From NCBI GenBank assembly GCA_025677815.1, contig JAIXMP010000043.1, positions 62,001 to 126,000 on the forward strand: DNA of 64,000 nucleotides. The letters run 5' to 3'. Within the stretch, counting starts at the first letter, position 1. Every line of letters starts with the position of its first letter. Below are positions 1 to 13,459 of the stretch, in pieces. A model generated the notes under the pieces. That model worked only from the letters and a program-made list of their open reading frames with translations. It was not told the origin of the DNA and made no database searches. Source of the stretch: Phascolomyces articulosus (Eukaryota > Mucoromycota > Mucoromycetes > Mucorales > Lichtheimiaceae). A program made the position numbers and the translations under genes.

Positions 1-1015
1 TAAATTGAAAACTCTCCATGAATAGTTTGCATCTATTTATCAAAATAGATATCGTGCTTATTAGCATTTCATCCCACACATGAACAAGCTTGCATAATGT
101 GATTCGGAAGAAAATATAGCATGTTGTAGTGATGTTTACATGCATTGTTTCATATTTTATCTTCTATATATAAGGATTACTATATGAACCTATTATCTTA
201 TGGGGATCATACGAACAAATTAGGAAGGGTCTATTATAAAGAAAGTTAATTACAGAATATGAAAAAAAAAGGATTCATTATTAGTCAACAGAAACCAAAG
301 AATTTATAATATCGTCCAATTCGGTCTTGTCCGTCATAATGCATAACGAATTATGAATCTCAAAAACACTTAATAATGAATAATAATAAAAAAAACCTTG
401 ACGGACGTTCTTTTTTCATCGTCACGTAAGCAAGACTTAACACTACCCAAAAAAAAAAATCAGATCATATTTTTGCAAGGAAAATCAGAAAAGAATTTAT
501 GCTCTAGACTCATCCATTTTGAAAAGGAAAATACAACGAGGAAAAAAAATAAATCGGCGACTAACAAGTTGAATATAAAACCAAGGAAAGTTTCATGATA
601 AACAATAGTGTATAACAATTCAGAAAATAATAATAATACGGTCCCTTAATATATATTTTTTTAATATACTTATTGTTTTTGTTGAGGATTCATAATATAT
701 ATATTAAAATAGACTTAAGGTACATTTAATAAAAACCTTTCATCTACGTATACATAAAACCCCCTTCTTTATGGAAATCATGGTGATATAATAAAAACAT
801 TTTAATGCTTCTAGACTTTTTTTTTCCTTTTTTTCAAAGAAACTTGCAATTATTTGCCAAGAGAATTGTGTTAGTGAAGGGATTTTAAATCATTTGTACG
901 TAAAATACCTTGCGGATAAATGGTAACATTTATTTTATGCCCTGAGTTTTCTAGTATAGTTTAGGATTAAAGTTTTACGTCAATGCAACATCACAGACAA
1001 TTATTGTTACTCAAT

Positions 1016-1050
<35 letters not shown>

Positions 1051-1353
1051 AATAATTTGAATGCTTTAGAGCAGATCCAATATATGAATATGGATGATCC
1101 ATATCTTACTTTTTTTTATTATTATTACAACTATATTACAAACAAGGTCATATGAAGGGGGGGAGATGAATGGGAAAGGGAAAGAGGGGGAGAAAACTAT
1201 ACTACATTTTGTTATTATGATTCTTTTTTTTTTTTTTACAAGTGTTGATGGAATGAGATGCAAAGATATGGAAGGAAACTAAAAATACATAAAAAGAGAA
1301 AAGAGAATCATTTCATATAAAACAAGGATGATGAAGAGGAGGATTATTATTAT
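1..1353. other. Intergenic DNA, no gene seen
   Basis: AT-rich sequence with no convincing coding stretch on either strand. The only notable structure is an uninterrupted run of about 32 A at 1017-1048. The right edge is the 3' side of the zinc-finger gene that follows. Confidence 0.6.
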
Positions 1354-2297
1354 TTAGATAGCATGCGATCGAGTGGGTCTTTGAAAAGATTCTTGGACTG
1401 GTAAACTATTTTGTCGAAAGAAATTGACTTGCATACGAACTCGAGGACTTTCAGGTGAACGAATAATAGGTTCTTGACGAAATTTTCCAAATCCTTGAAT
1501 AGCTTCATATTCATCGGGTGTAACATCTACCGCCATATCATGATCACTATGTTGTGATTCTTCGTCATTGTTATTTCCATTGGACCAATGTTCAATTGGG
1601 GTTTGTAAATCAATGGCAGACAATCGGCGTTTAGTAATGGTAGGAGGACTTTGGTGAGGAGGAGTCCATTCACCTTGGTGCCAATTACGTTCCATCATGA
1701 CATTAGGATCGTTGAAATAATCATAAGTAGGTTGACCACCACTATTGTAGTGACTGTGAGGATGATGATGATGATGTTGACTTCCTGCTCCCATAAAGTA
1801 TTCTTGTTCTCGAGGTTCTTGTTGTGGTAAAGGTGGAGAAGGAACAGCGACTACTTGATGGACTTGATGATGGGATGGTGGTACAATAGTAAATGGATGT
1901 TGTGGGGTAGTAGGAGGAGGGGGTAATGTACGACTTTGAACCATAGAAGATCTTCTTGAACGAACAATATTACTTTCTTGTTGACGTTCATGGGTATGTG
2001 TATGTTGCATCATATTATCATATCGACTAAACATTCTTTCACATCCTGGAACAATACATTTGAATGGTTTCTATAATATATAAAAATAGAGAGATAGATC
2101 GCTTAGTTTTTTTTTTTTTTTGTTCCTATAGAACTAATGTATATGGTAATAATATAAATAAAATAGGATGTATTTTTTACCTCTCCTGTATGTTTACGTT
2201 CATGTCGAGCAAGATGTTCACTTCGGGTAAAGACCATATCACAATCACCATGACCAGTACACTTGAATAATTTTGGACCTGAAGTTTTACGAGGCAT
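1354..2297 (-). CDS. C2H2 zinc-finger transcription factor, two fingers
   Basis: Two exons, 2297..2181 and 2070..1354, joined across a 110-nt GT-AG intron, give 277 aa. I chose the ATG at 2297 because the first finger starts only 12 residues later. Finger 1 has the form C-x5-C-x12-H-x3-H and contains FTRSEHLARHERKHTGE. The splice restores the linker TGEKPFKC into finger 2, which carries CERMFSRYDNMMQHTHTH. Paired fingers with SEHLxRH and FSRxDNMMQHxxTH helices are typical of fungal DNA-binding regulators. The fingers sit at the extreme N-terminus. The remaining ~200 residues are low complexity (Pro, His, Gln) with possible phosphorylation sites such as RSPESPR. Target genes cannot be read from sequence. 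Nuclear role inferred from the family. Confidence 0.85.
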
Positions 2298-2782
2298 TTT
2301 TTTAAGGAGAATAATAATAATAATAAAAAGAGATAAAGAGAGGGTAAGAGAGAGATTTGAAAGCAACAAGTTAAAAAAAAAAGACAACTTCTTGAAAAAG
2401 AAGAGGGTCTTTTATTCAGGGGACCCTGATTTTTAAATATTAAAAATCCCACCAACATGCATGCATGATTTTGTGAATTCGGATGTTTCAAATTGAAACA
2501 AACTTTTTTTTCATATAAGGAAAATTCTGTTACGAAAAAAAAAAAGAGGATAGTGAAGATAGTAACGCCATTTTTTTTAAAAAAAAAAGTTTATTTTTTT
2601 TTGATATATATGATAAGAATAATAATAAATAAGAAGTGAACGAAACATCACAAAAAGGAAAGGAAAAAAAAACAATACAAGTTTAATAAAATCACAAATT
2701 TTTTCTTTTTTGTATATGTATAATACAATAGAAGAGATAAATAATAAAAAAAAGATATAATATTATATAATGGGAATAATAA
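2298..2782. other. Intergenic region between zinc-finger gene and kinesin 3' end
   Basis: AT-rich spacer with T and A homopolymers. It must hold the promoter and 5' UTR of the zinc-finger gene and the 3' end of the kinesin transcript. No other feature recognised. Confidence 0.5.
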
Positions 2783-5700
2783 TTAAAACATGAGAGGTGT
2801 AGCTGCTCTTTTGGCTTCTGATGCCTTTGTATGTGAATTCGATAATCGATCAAATACATTCCCGCCTGTGACCGAAGGTGGACGGGTATATTGTGGATTC
2901 ATTCGAGGAGAGATTTGTTTTTTAGTGAAACTACTAGTCATTGGAATCATGGAAGGAGATTGAGGAGGGGTAGATGTAGAAGAGGAAGAATGGTATGAAT
3001 ACATATCATCATCATTATTGTGACTCTCATGTTGAGGATGAGGATGATGATGTTGAGGAAGAACAAATTGTTGTTGTAATGGAGAAGGTTGATGAGCAAT
3101 ATGATGGGTCATGACATTCTCATGAAGATTATTACCAGCACCTAAACTAAGTTCTCGAAGAGAAAATCGACGTCTTGATTTGATAGCTGCTATAGCAGCA
3201 GCGGATGAGCTGCTTGTGCCATTGGGTTGTTGTTGTGGCTGTTGTTGGATTTGCTGTTGAAGAGAGAATGCACGACGACGTCGGCGGTTCAGTAAAGGTG
3301 TTTCAGCGACATGTTGAGGTACGATTTTAGGTGAAATAGAACCGTGTGAAGACCAAGACAATGTATCTGATTGAACAGAGGATCGTCGGGATGTTTCTGT
3401 TGGACGAGTGCGTGGCGAAGTGGGTGGCGATGAAGTGGTTTGTTGATGTATCGAGGCAGCATTTGCCACAGCTGCTTTCCCTGTTGCGGACGACATTAAA
3501 CCAGCTTGCATCAATTGATGTAAAAATTGTTCAGGCGAAGACATGGAATCCCGACGAGCACCGCTGGCAACAGGGGGACGATCGACCAGGGACTGAGGGC
3601 GCATTGGTCTTAGTGTTGGGCTTGGACCTGAAGCAGGTGATCCCAAAGGTGATTGGCTAAGATTTGTATTATAAACAGGGGAGCTACCATTTCCCACTCC
3701 TCCTTGATATTGTTGTTGTTGATGTTGTTGACCAAGATGTCCCACGCCTTCATTATAGATTTGATCAAAGATGGTGCCATATTGTTGATAATGCTCTTCT
3801 ACACGCACATCAATGGCAGAATCATCATCACCTCCACTATATAATAGAGCTTGTTGTTGTTCTTCTTCTTTGTCAGTAACACTTCCTCCACCACCACCAC
3901 AGAGAGAAGACCGACGTGATGAATTAGTATTGCCTTGTTCTAGCCGCCTGATTTTCTTTTCACTTTCAATCGCCGTTTGGATTGCCTTGTCTTTCATCAC
4001 AATCAAAGTATGTTGTAAGTCTTGAATACTTTTTTCCAATTGTTGCACGTGTGCATGTCGGGCATGTTCATCCATTCGGAGAGTAGTCACATCATTCACC
4101 ATCGCCTCCATCACCTTTTCAGCTTCATCGTGAGCCAAGGAACGAATCACTTTGAGTGCCATATCGTGTGAAGTCTCAGGATCCGCATTTGGTGGGACAC
4201 TATAACGTTCTTCCAATGCATCCATATCAAGCCATTCATCTTCTGGGTTCTTGTCAAGATGAGTTCCCATGACTTCATCTGCAAATGTAACATGTTTAAC
4301 AGAACGTGGGGTTGCAGGTACTTGTTGTTGTTTATCCATATCCACAATGGATACATTATCGTCATCGTCGTCATCTTCTTGCAAAATGGCATGAGCAGCA
4401 TCATTATGTAAAGCATGAATACGAGCATTGATATAAGAGACTTCAGCTTCCATAGTTTCAATACGTTCATCCATATAATTTTGTACGGCATGATCAAATT
4501 GGACCATTTGTGTTGATCCAGGTTTACCAAACAATTGTTCGCGTTCACTACTCAGTTCTTTTTTCTTTTCGGACAATTCATTTCTTTTGGTAATTAATTG
4601 TTGCATTTCAAGCATCGCTTGTTTACCGACAATAAATTGATATAGCGCACGGTCCAACAAATGCTTCTTTTTGGCAGCACGGACTTGGACTGGAATCATC
4701 ATGGCGGCATTCGATTTTCTCTTGTTACCATGACCTCCATTAGGATTAGAACGTCTTGAGAATCGACCTGTGGAAGAAGCCACCAAAGCAGAACCAATAT
4801 GTAATAAATCAGCACATCGAGCCAATTGTTTTTCATCAAGGACACCACCTTCACGAACGGCCTTTTTCAAGATTTGAATCAACTTGACCAATTTATCATT
4901 GGTTAACACAGCTTCATCGGAACGTTTTTGAAGCATCAATTGCACTTTTTTGTTCTCACGTTCTAATCGACGTTTTGCTTCCACATCGCGTTGTTGACGA
5001 CGACGTAATTGTTGAATTTCACGTTCATGAGCAGTCATTTTTTCCTTGACACGAAGGGCTTCTTCCTTCATACGTTTAATCATACGACGACGTTCCATCT
5101 TGAGACTTTCGACATTGACACGAAGAGCACGTAACATACTTTCATTTTGGTTTCTTGATGATTGAATTGCACTACTGGATTGTGAATATTTACGTCGTAA
5201 ATCCGATAATTGAGTAAACAAAGATTTGATTTTGATTTCATAAGCATGACGCATTTCCATCAATTGTTGCTTTTCACGTTGGCTGATCGCATCAGAACCA
5301 CGACGTTGTTGTCGTTGACGTTGTTGTTGTTGTTCATTATAAGCTGCACGACGCATCACATCATCGCGCTCTCGTTTAATCGATAATATTTCATGACCCA
5401 ATTTACTTAATTGGTGTTCAAATTTACGACGCATATGCATGTATTCACTTTCACACCGTTCCAGTTGAGTCACGAGTTCTTCTTTGACATGAATATCTGA
5501 TTGGACTTGAGCAATGATACGTGCGAAATGAGGATTGGCATCACAAATAGCGGCTAATTCTTCTGTATCGTCTGTTAATCCTGTCTCTGCACCAGATGAT
5601 AATCGTGAATGACCACCTCCACCACCACCAGTACTTCGACTACTACTATAGTCATCTTCTTTTTGAAGTTCTTGTGAATTGTTTTCTACAGATAAGTTAT

Positions 5701-6067
5701 CCCAATCTGCAGGCGGAGACTAGATTCAATTTGGGAAATTAAAAAAAAAATTGAGTGAGAAAAAAAAAAAAAAAGGTGCATAAATGTTTTGGCAAAAGTT
5801 TTGTTAAAATATATCAACTTACGATTCTTTGAATATCTTCCAAGAAATCTTGTTCTTCATTTTCAAGATCGGCAAATATGAATTCATTTTCTTTGGATTG
5901 AATTGTTTGAATTAATTCATTATCAGCCATTAATTCACATTCTTGATGTCCTTGTTGTTGAACTGGTTGTTGAACTGGTTGTTTTTGTTGTTGCTAAAAA
6001 TAATAATAATAATAGAATTGGGAAATTTCATTAGTTTCTGATAGGTGATGTATCTTAATGCGGGCAT

Positions 6068-6103
<36 letters not shown>

Positions 6104-8256
6104 TTTTTTTTTCTTTTACCTCTTCTTGTTCTTTAGTACGAACACCTTCAAGGACCTTCATTCCTTTTTCAATCTCCATACGTGCTTTACTTATAGAATC
6201 ACGGACTTCTGTACGAATATCGGAAGTCTCCGATGGGAAATTAAATGGACCAATGGTTTCTTGTAACCATTGCTCAATATCTTGATTATCCGTAGGTGAA
6301 ATAGGAATCGGAGCTGGAAGCGATACATCTGTCGCTGTTGTCGCTGTTGTCGCTGTTGCCTTTTCATCCTTGATTGCCTTTGTTGTTGTGGTGAATAATG
6401 TAGGTACATGACGTCGTTTGTTACTGTTGTTATTATTAGGTACTTTGGATGCACGTGAGGAACGGAATGTGACGTTATTCCCCACTGTATTACCATTAAC
6501 AGCACGTTTACGACGATTCGAAGAACCACTACCAACGCCACGACGACGAGATGAACGAGCACTGGTACTCAATGAAGGTGTAGGAGTCATCTGAGATGTC
6601 ATTGCCAAAGCATGCATCATGGGAGCTTGTGTGTTTTCAACAAAAGCTAGTCGTTCACGTGTATCTTGAAGTTCATTGCGGAGATCCTTGATTGTTTTCT
6701 GATAATGAGCAATCATGGGAATCGTATGTGCGGTTGCATTATTCGATGTCGTTGTGGTGGTAGCATTTTTTTCCTCATTATCGGGTTGCATCATCATCAG
6801 CTGATCTAATAATCGTGGCATGTTATTATTACTTTCCAATGAAGACCCTTGAGGTAAATCATTCAATTGACGTTCCAATAATAAACTATCGCGTTCTGCA
6901 GAGACTTGACATAGTTCATCGGAAGCTTCTTGAACACGAGCACGTAATCGATTGATTTCTTGACGTAATGCATTGATTTCATTTGAATTATTACTAAATC
7001 CTCCAGTAGACATCATACCAGCGGTAGCAGAAGAAGAAACAACTCCATGGGCACGTAAAGCATTCAATTCCATTTTTAATTTGGCCACTTGAGAACGTAA
7101 TTGACTGACTTCAACAGAAGAACCAGCAAATTCTTGATTCATGGATACACGATTCTTGATATTTCGTGCACGATTGGCATATTTTAATGTACTCAACGTT
7201 TCTACAAAATTGGTATCCGCTGGAGAAACACATGCCATCATGAGTGTTTGTGAATTACCACCCAAAGAATCTTGTAATAATCGTGTCAATTTGGAATCTC
7301 GATATGGAACATGAGTGGATCGACGGGATTCATCACCTAATGCACTAATGACGTTACCCAAGGCAAGTAAACCAGAATTAATGGCAATTCCTTCGCGTGC
7401 ACGGACACCTTCTGCTTTTGTACGATTTAACTATTATAAATAGATAAGAGTTATTTTTATATTTTCTCCCATTTTTTTTTATGTATTTCAATGAAATAAT
7501 AATAATAATAAAACTTACACGTTCAGATCCGGCCAAATCAACAAAATGAAATTTACTAACAAGTGTTTTGGTCGAAGATGTGATAGTCATTGGATCATGA
7601 TTTTCTTTATTATTAATAATGTTATTGTTATCATCATCATCATCATCATCAATAGTATTCCCATTTTTTTCTGATGGATTTTCTTGTTCAGGTACTTGTT
7701 GTTTTAAAATGACGGAAAATATGGCATGCGATCTTGAAGATACAGAATTCATATCTGTTGATCCAACGGTACGACATAAAGAACCTTTTGTTAAAAAGGA
7801 AAGTAATTCTTCAGGACTAGAACATGATTCTTCACGAACACCACTCCAATAGATATTGCCATGAATATCTTCTCGTATTGAAATATCACACGTAGTAGAA
7901 GTGCCAGAATGAGTACGTTGTCTTTGTTGTTGTTTTTGCTGTATATTTAGTAAATCCACCAAATCTTCATTGTAAAGTTCTAAGAAGGAAACTAAGACTT
8001 GATAATTATAATGGGATGTTTTTGTTTTTTTGGCTTCCAAACGTTCGTATAAATCACGGATAAAACGGGGGACGATACCTATCAGGAGTATATTTGGTTC
8101 GTTTCGTATATAAAATTAACACATGAAAAAAAAATTACGGAGGAGGGGGGAAAGAATATGTTTTATAATTAAAACTTACCCTGATGATCGTTTGAATCAG
8201 TATTACCATCAATGGCTGTACCCATACTATAAGTTTTACCAGAACCTGTTTGTCTA

Positions 8257-8294
<38 letters not shown>

Positions 8295-8853
8295 GTCATA
8301 TATAATATATGCAAGAAACTAAAAAAAAAAGGGGGGATGGGAAAGGGACTTCTTCAAAGTTCTTTATTTAATTAATAAATAAATAAAAAAAAAGACTTCT
8401 TTACCCATAAGCAAGAATCGTTGCATTAAACCTAATATTACGTAGAGAGAGTAAAAAAAAAATTAGTTTCATTTCTATGTAGGAAAATTCGGAACTGATT
8501 CCGAAAATAGTACAAAGTAGAAAATGTTTTTCTTTTTACCCATCGACATATTTTTCAACAAGAGGTTGAACACTGGATGAATAAATATGTTGTTGTTGTG
8601 ATTTTGTATCAAATACATAATCGTATGTAAATGAATGTTCATTGCCAATATAAATTTGAGGTTCTTTTGGAATAAATGAAATGGTCTCTGCACTGTTGCA
8701 CATCATTTCTTTTTGTGTCAATGGTCGAACACGTAACGCAACTCTATATATTTTTATGACCATGAGTAAATGTTTGATCTTTCTCTCTCTCTTTTATATA
8801 TATATAAAATGTTGTTATAAATCATCGTACCTAACAGCAGTTGTGGTTGCCAT
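2783..8853 (-). CDS. Kinesin-4-like motor protein (chromokinesin type)
   Basis: Eight exons: 8853..8831, 8743..8540, 8431..8405, 8253..8180, 8078..7519, 7430..6120, 5993..5823 and 5719..2783. They total 5307 nt in frame, 1768 aa. The N-terminal motor (about residues 8-390) begins [12 protein letters not shown]. It carries the P-loop GQTGSGKT at residues 85-92, spanning an exon junction, switch I NSVSSRSH near 220, switch II DLAGSER near 290, and the neck-side [10 protein letters not shown]. Wording such as [14 protein letters not shown] and [32 protein letters not shown] fits the KIF4/KIF21 branch best. The motor is followed by long coiled coils and a Gln/Ser/Pro-rich tail of several hundred residues. 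A loop in the motor contains an Asp/Asn-rich insert. Expected role: plus-end microtubule motor acting on spindle midzone or microtubule dynamics. The C-terminal Cys-rich domain of animal KIF4 is not evident. Confidence 0.9.
6070..6101. repeat. Poly(A) run of about 32 within a kinesin intron
   Basis: An uninterrupted A tract on the + strand, equal to poly(T) on the transcribed strand, inside the intron 6119..5994. It is the same length as the run at 1017-1048. Confidence 0.9.
8256..8294. repeat. (TTA)n microsatellite in a kinesin intron
   Basis: About a dozen TTA/ATT units in tandem, just outside the exon that carries the P-loop. Likely length-polymorphic. Confidence 0.9.
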
Positions 8854-11800
8854 GATGTAGTAATATTATTATATATAAATAGATTTGTTGTTGTTGTTGT
8901 TGGTAGTTGGTTTTTTTTTTCTGGAGTAGATACGTCGTTCGTTCCCGTTTTTATTTTTTTTTATGTGATTATTTTCGTATACAAAAAGAAAAATATATTA
9001 CAAAAAGAAGAAAGAAAAGAAATATATATATAAAAACGAACAAAAAAAATTACAAAAAAAAATATAAAATCAAAAGGAATATCAAAAAAAAAAAATTACA
9101 AGAAAAAGGTAAAGAAAAAAAAAGAAAAAAGAAAACAAATCAGTAGGGCTTAAATAAATAAAGACTTATTTTGGGGGAGGGAGAAAAAAAAAGGTGATGT
9201 ATGTGTGTGTGTGTGTGCCGTCGATTGGTTTGATTGAGAGGTTTTTTGTTGTTGTTGTTGTTAATGATGTTGATGGTGATGATGCTTTTTTAAACTTTAA
9301 TATTTATCAAAAGATGGGGGAGATATACAGTACCACTTTCTTATAAAGAAAGGATGCGGTGCGTGACGTTTGGACTAAACAAACTATAACATCCATTTTA
9401 TAGTAAGTATTTATATCATTATTATCGTGCATTTATACATGTACTTATTACTTACTACTACTTAGTACCGCAACTTCTTTAGAATAATCATTTATTATAT
9501 ACTACGCTATTTGAAATAATCACCTTTAGGTAGTTATCAAAAAAAAATACACTGTTATAAGATAACTAGTTACTAAGTTACTTATAGAAGAGCTCACATG
9601 ATGTATTTTGTATTATTATAGAAAAAGAAAGAGTCGCTAAAAAAATTATTCCTAGCCTGCCCACGGACGCGTTGGACAGGTCTTTGTCCTACGTTTCCCC
9701 TGTTCTGTGACACGTATGGCAATCCGGGATCTTAAAGGCACACACACATCTCTTTTTATGCGACTTGTTGATGGATGAATGGATGATGTTGGGTAATACG
9801 TAATAAGCTGCAAGTATCGGGTTTAAAGATGATGCGAAAAGAAAAAAACCTGTTGTATATATTATTTGCTTGTGCATATTTGATTTGTTGAAAAAAAATA
9901 AATAAACGTATGCACTCTTTTATAAGACAGCATCATTTTATGACACTATTAAGTGAGAGGAAGGAGGAATATGCAGGACAAACATTTTATTTAGTGAAAT
10001 GATTATCAATTCTTATTATTTTTTTTTATATGTGCCCTTGGCCTGGGCGTATTTATTATTATATATAACAACTTGCAGCTTGTTGCTTCTTTCTTGTTGG
10101 GTGTTTTTGTTGTTTTTGTTGTTGTTGTTGGTATGTGCACCTATTGACGCGCAGAAAAAAAAATATTCACTTCATACATACTGAAAAGGATATTAAAATG
10201 GGTGTGGGTCTCTCTCTCTAATATGTAATACCCGAAACCTACTTATGGATTCCTATCATCTTTTTTTTTTATTTATTATTTATTTATGTTGTCTTTTTTT
10301 TTTTATAATAATAAAATTCCCACACAAAATTATATCCCATTTTACAGTTTAAACCGTCAATCAAAAAATATATTCAAAAGAATATAAATCCAAAAATAAC
10401 AAAAATGATAAACCGAAAAAAGAAACATCCGAAAATGATAAATGATATTATAAAACATTATTTAGGATGTACATTAGATATGACAAGTATAATTGTTGTG
10501 TGTGGGATCTTCTTTCATTTTGTCGTCGTCATCGTCAATCCTCTTTAACGTAGATTTGCAATTAAGAATATTTTATCGGTATCGGTTCCGTTATTTTGTT
10601 ACTTTTTTCTCATCTATTAACAAGAAATATATATATGGAATTAAGGTTGGTCTTAGCTTTTGTGACATGATACACCCTTTTATTGTGATACATTTACATT
10701 TCTCTCCGCGCGCTCTCCTATTGAGTTACGATCAAATATACGTTACTATTTTATCCAAGGTGACGATGGAAAAATCGGGTTGTGATGAGGAACGACGAAC
10801 CCTTATTTTTTTTTTCGTGTGTATATATATTATATATATATATATAAAGTGTGTGTGTGCACGGTCACTTGTTGGAGTCAATCTCGGATTTTCTAAATTC
10901 AGTTCCATTTTGATACAGGAAAAAAATCAACCTTTCTACTAAATACTTTGTTATAATTAATAAACTTGAAACAAAACACATTCATTAATTAGTTAAGTAG
11001 TAATTACTGGAAAATGTTGAGAAATGATAACAATTTTTGGGCTTTTGGTGGTGGCACTCTTTTTTTTTATTTCCACTAGAATTATTACTATACTTACCTT
11101 TTTTCTTTTCCCTCTTCTCCCCACCCCCCGTGCTTTTGACATGCATCTGTCATCAGTTGTCATATGTTTTGTTCCTTGTTTATGATCATACTGTTATTCT
11201 AAAACGCCACCAATGAAAACAACAAAACTCCTTCATTCATTTTTTTTATAAGATAGTATGTAAGGTATATCACATGAAGTAGAGGAGGTTATTATATAGA
11301 TATCTAATTATTATTCTTACAAATGTGTATATGATCCATAAATATCAATGAAAATGTAACATTTTATTTATATATAACTAATTATCCATTTATAACAAAA
11401 CTTCTTTGTTTGTTAATAGTAATAACGTTGTTATTATTGTTGGCCCATGCACAGCTAAAAGTATTCAATTATACATAAAAGTAGTAGTGATACAATCATA
11501 ATAAGATGAATTTGTCACACAATATATTAGTTGTTGTTTTTTTAGAATCCCTTAGTACTTTTAAAACGAACATCATGGTTATCGCATGTTGAATATATAT
11601 ATAAAACAAGCTTATAATCACTATATGCATATTTTAAATGGAGTCACACAAAAATAATCCCTCCTCCGTTTCTACGGCCGAAGCAAAATCAAACAAACAG
11701 AAAAAAGTTTTTCTCACTAAGTTAAAAAAAAAAACGGAATAACTCTTTCAAGTCAATTTTATTATCGTTAGTAGTAGTTACTTTTTTTTTTTTTGTCATG

Positions 11801-13459
11801 TGTACTTTAAGGGTTCGAGACTCCAAAGGAGAATAATAGTTATAAATTGTTATCATGATTGAAACAATATCACACACACAACAGTTAATAGGGAAAAAAA
11901 AAGGTGGGGGGAGGGGGAAAAAACTTTATCAAAAAAGTACCCAAAATTTTTAGATGTTTTATTAAGTTCCCTGGAAAATCGATTGGTCTCTCGTTTAAAA
12001 GGTGAGAGGGATCGATCGTCAAATCAAGATGATGTACTCCTTCATATAAATCCCAAGTAAGTATAGGTTAGAAGATAATCCTATGGAAAGAAGAAAAAAA
12101 GAAAATGTTGTTCATGTGATGATGTATTCTTATTTCTTTATATGGAGATGCGCATGGATTATACTACTAAGCAGTAAGAAGTGTTAACTCCTTCATTGTC
12201 ACATAATGGCATTTTGTACTAGAAAGGATCATCAATCACTCTGCTTTATTAATTCATTTTTTGTGGATGGCAAAATGCAATAACTGGAAGTACAGTGTTG
12301 ATCCTTCCGTCAGAAATAAAATGTCAAGTGAACTATTTATTATTCTTATTCAACATTATAATAATTACTTACTACTATTACTTACTACTACTATATCAAT
12401 AAATGAATTGAATGTCGATCCACACCAATAGTAGTGTGTGGGGGAGTTAATAATAATACGACATTGTGGAGATATTTCCTAACTAGTAATAAATAATAGG
12501 TGGATCTATCATCATTAGGGCATTTAATCTCTATGACCTATTTTTTTTTTCTAATTGAAGATTCTTTTCATCCATTGCATATCTATCTTCTTCACAGAAT
12601 GTTTTTTTTTAAAATCTTATACGTACATATAATTATGCAAGGTATAAAGACGATAATGTTATTATTATAAAAATTTAAACTTTGAAACAAGTCCCTTTTA
12701 TCTCTATTTTTTTTTTTTTGGCGCGCTTATGTATATATAGATCAAATTATTGGTATTGTTTCTCTCCCCCTTTTCAAAATGCACCTACACCTCCCATACT
12801 TTCTTATTCTCCTCTTCTCCTTGATTGTTTGAACAAAGACATTTTATTTAATAATGATATATGAATGATGATGATCAACAATGCGCATGATGAATATTGA
12901 TAAACTCTTTTATTACCGATTACATATAGATATGTATGTGGAGTGTGGTGTTGTCGTCATTATACATTTTTATTGTATCATAAATCAATGAATGCTTGTA
13001 ATTGTTGTTGCTTGGCAAAAAATGACCAAGATTTAAACCATTCATACAAGTTATCCGATTTTTACCGATTCCTTTGTTATTTACGAATTATTTGTGTAAA
13101 AAAAAAACTATTATTTATATTTTTGATGAGTCAAAATAACACACAGACAATGTTTATATTCAAATGTAGTTTTTGTTTTTTGTCGTATATAAAGTATTCC
13201 ATTTTTTACTACTTATTAGATATACATCGTAATAGTGAAGATTATTATGGGTCAGGTAAAATGACATATATATTCATCTAAAAAGTAAAAAAAAAAAAGA
13301 CCGTCTTAGGGATGGACAATTATTTGTTACGGTGACATGTGTCCAGTAAGGGAATATCTGTAGTTGTAGTTTTATTCCATTTCATTCAATTGGTAAAAAA
13401 AAAATCTATTGATTCATCAGTTAGTATTATTATATAATCCTACTATTATTACTGTCCAA
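8854..13459. other. Gene-poor AT-rich region
   Basis: Contains the kinesin promoter and 5' UTR at the left edge, with CAA/TTG-type triplet runs near 8884 and 9250. Beyond that I see only low-complexity DNA. Open frames up to about 150 codons exist (for example 10493-10942), but they are rich in Phe, Ile, Ser and Tyr as expected by chance and match no known motif. Confidence 0.5.

Noticed and set aside
3346..3660. 104-codon plus-strand frame inside the kinesin gene
   Set aside because: Antisense to the verified kinesin exon; no independent support.
10493..10942. 149-codon open frame
   Set aside because: Rich in Phe/Ile/Tyr/Ser encoded by AT tracts, no motif, contains microsatellite-derived residues.
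11805..11830. GGTTCGAGACTCC, resembling a tRNA T-loop
   Set aside because: No acceptor stem or anticodon arm could be folded around it.
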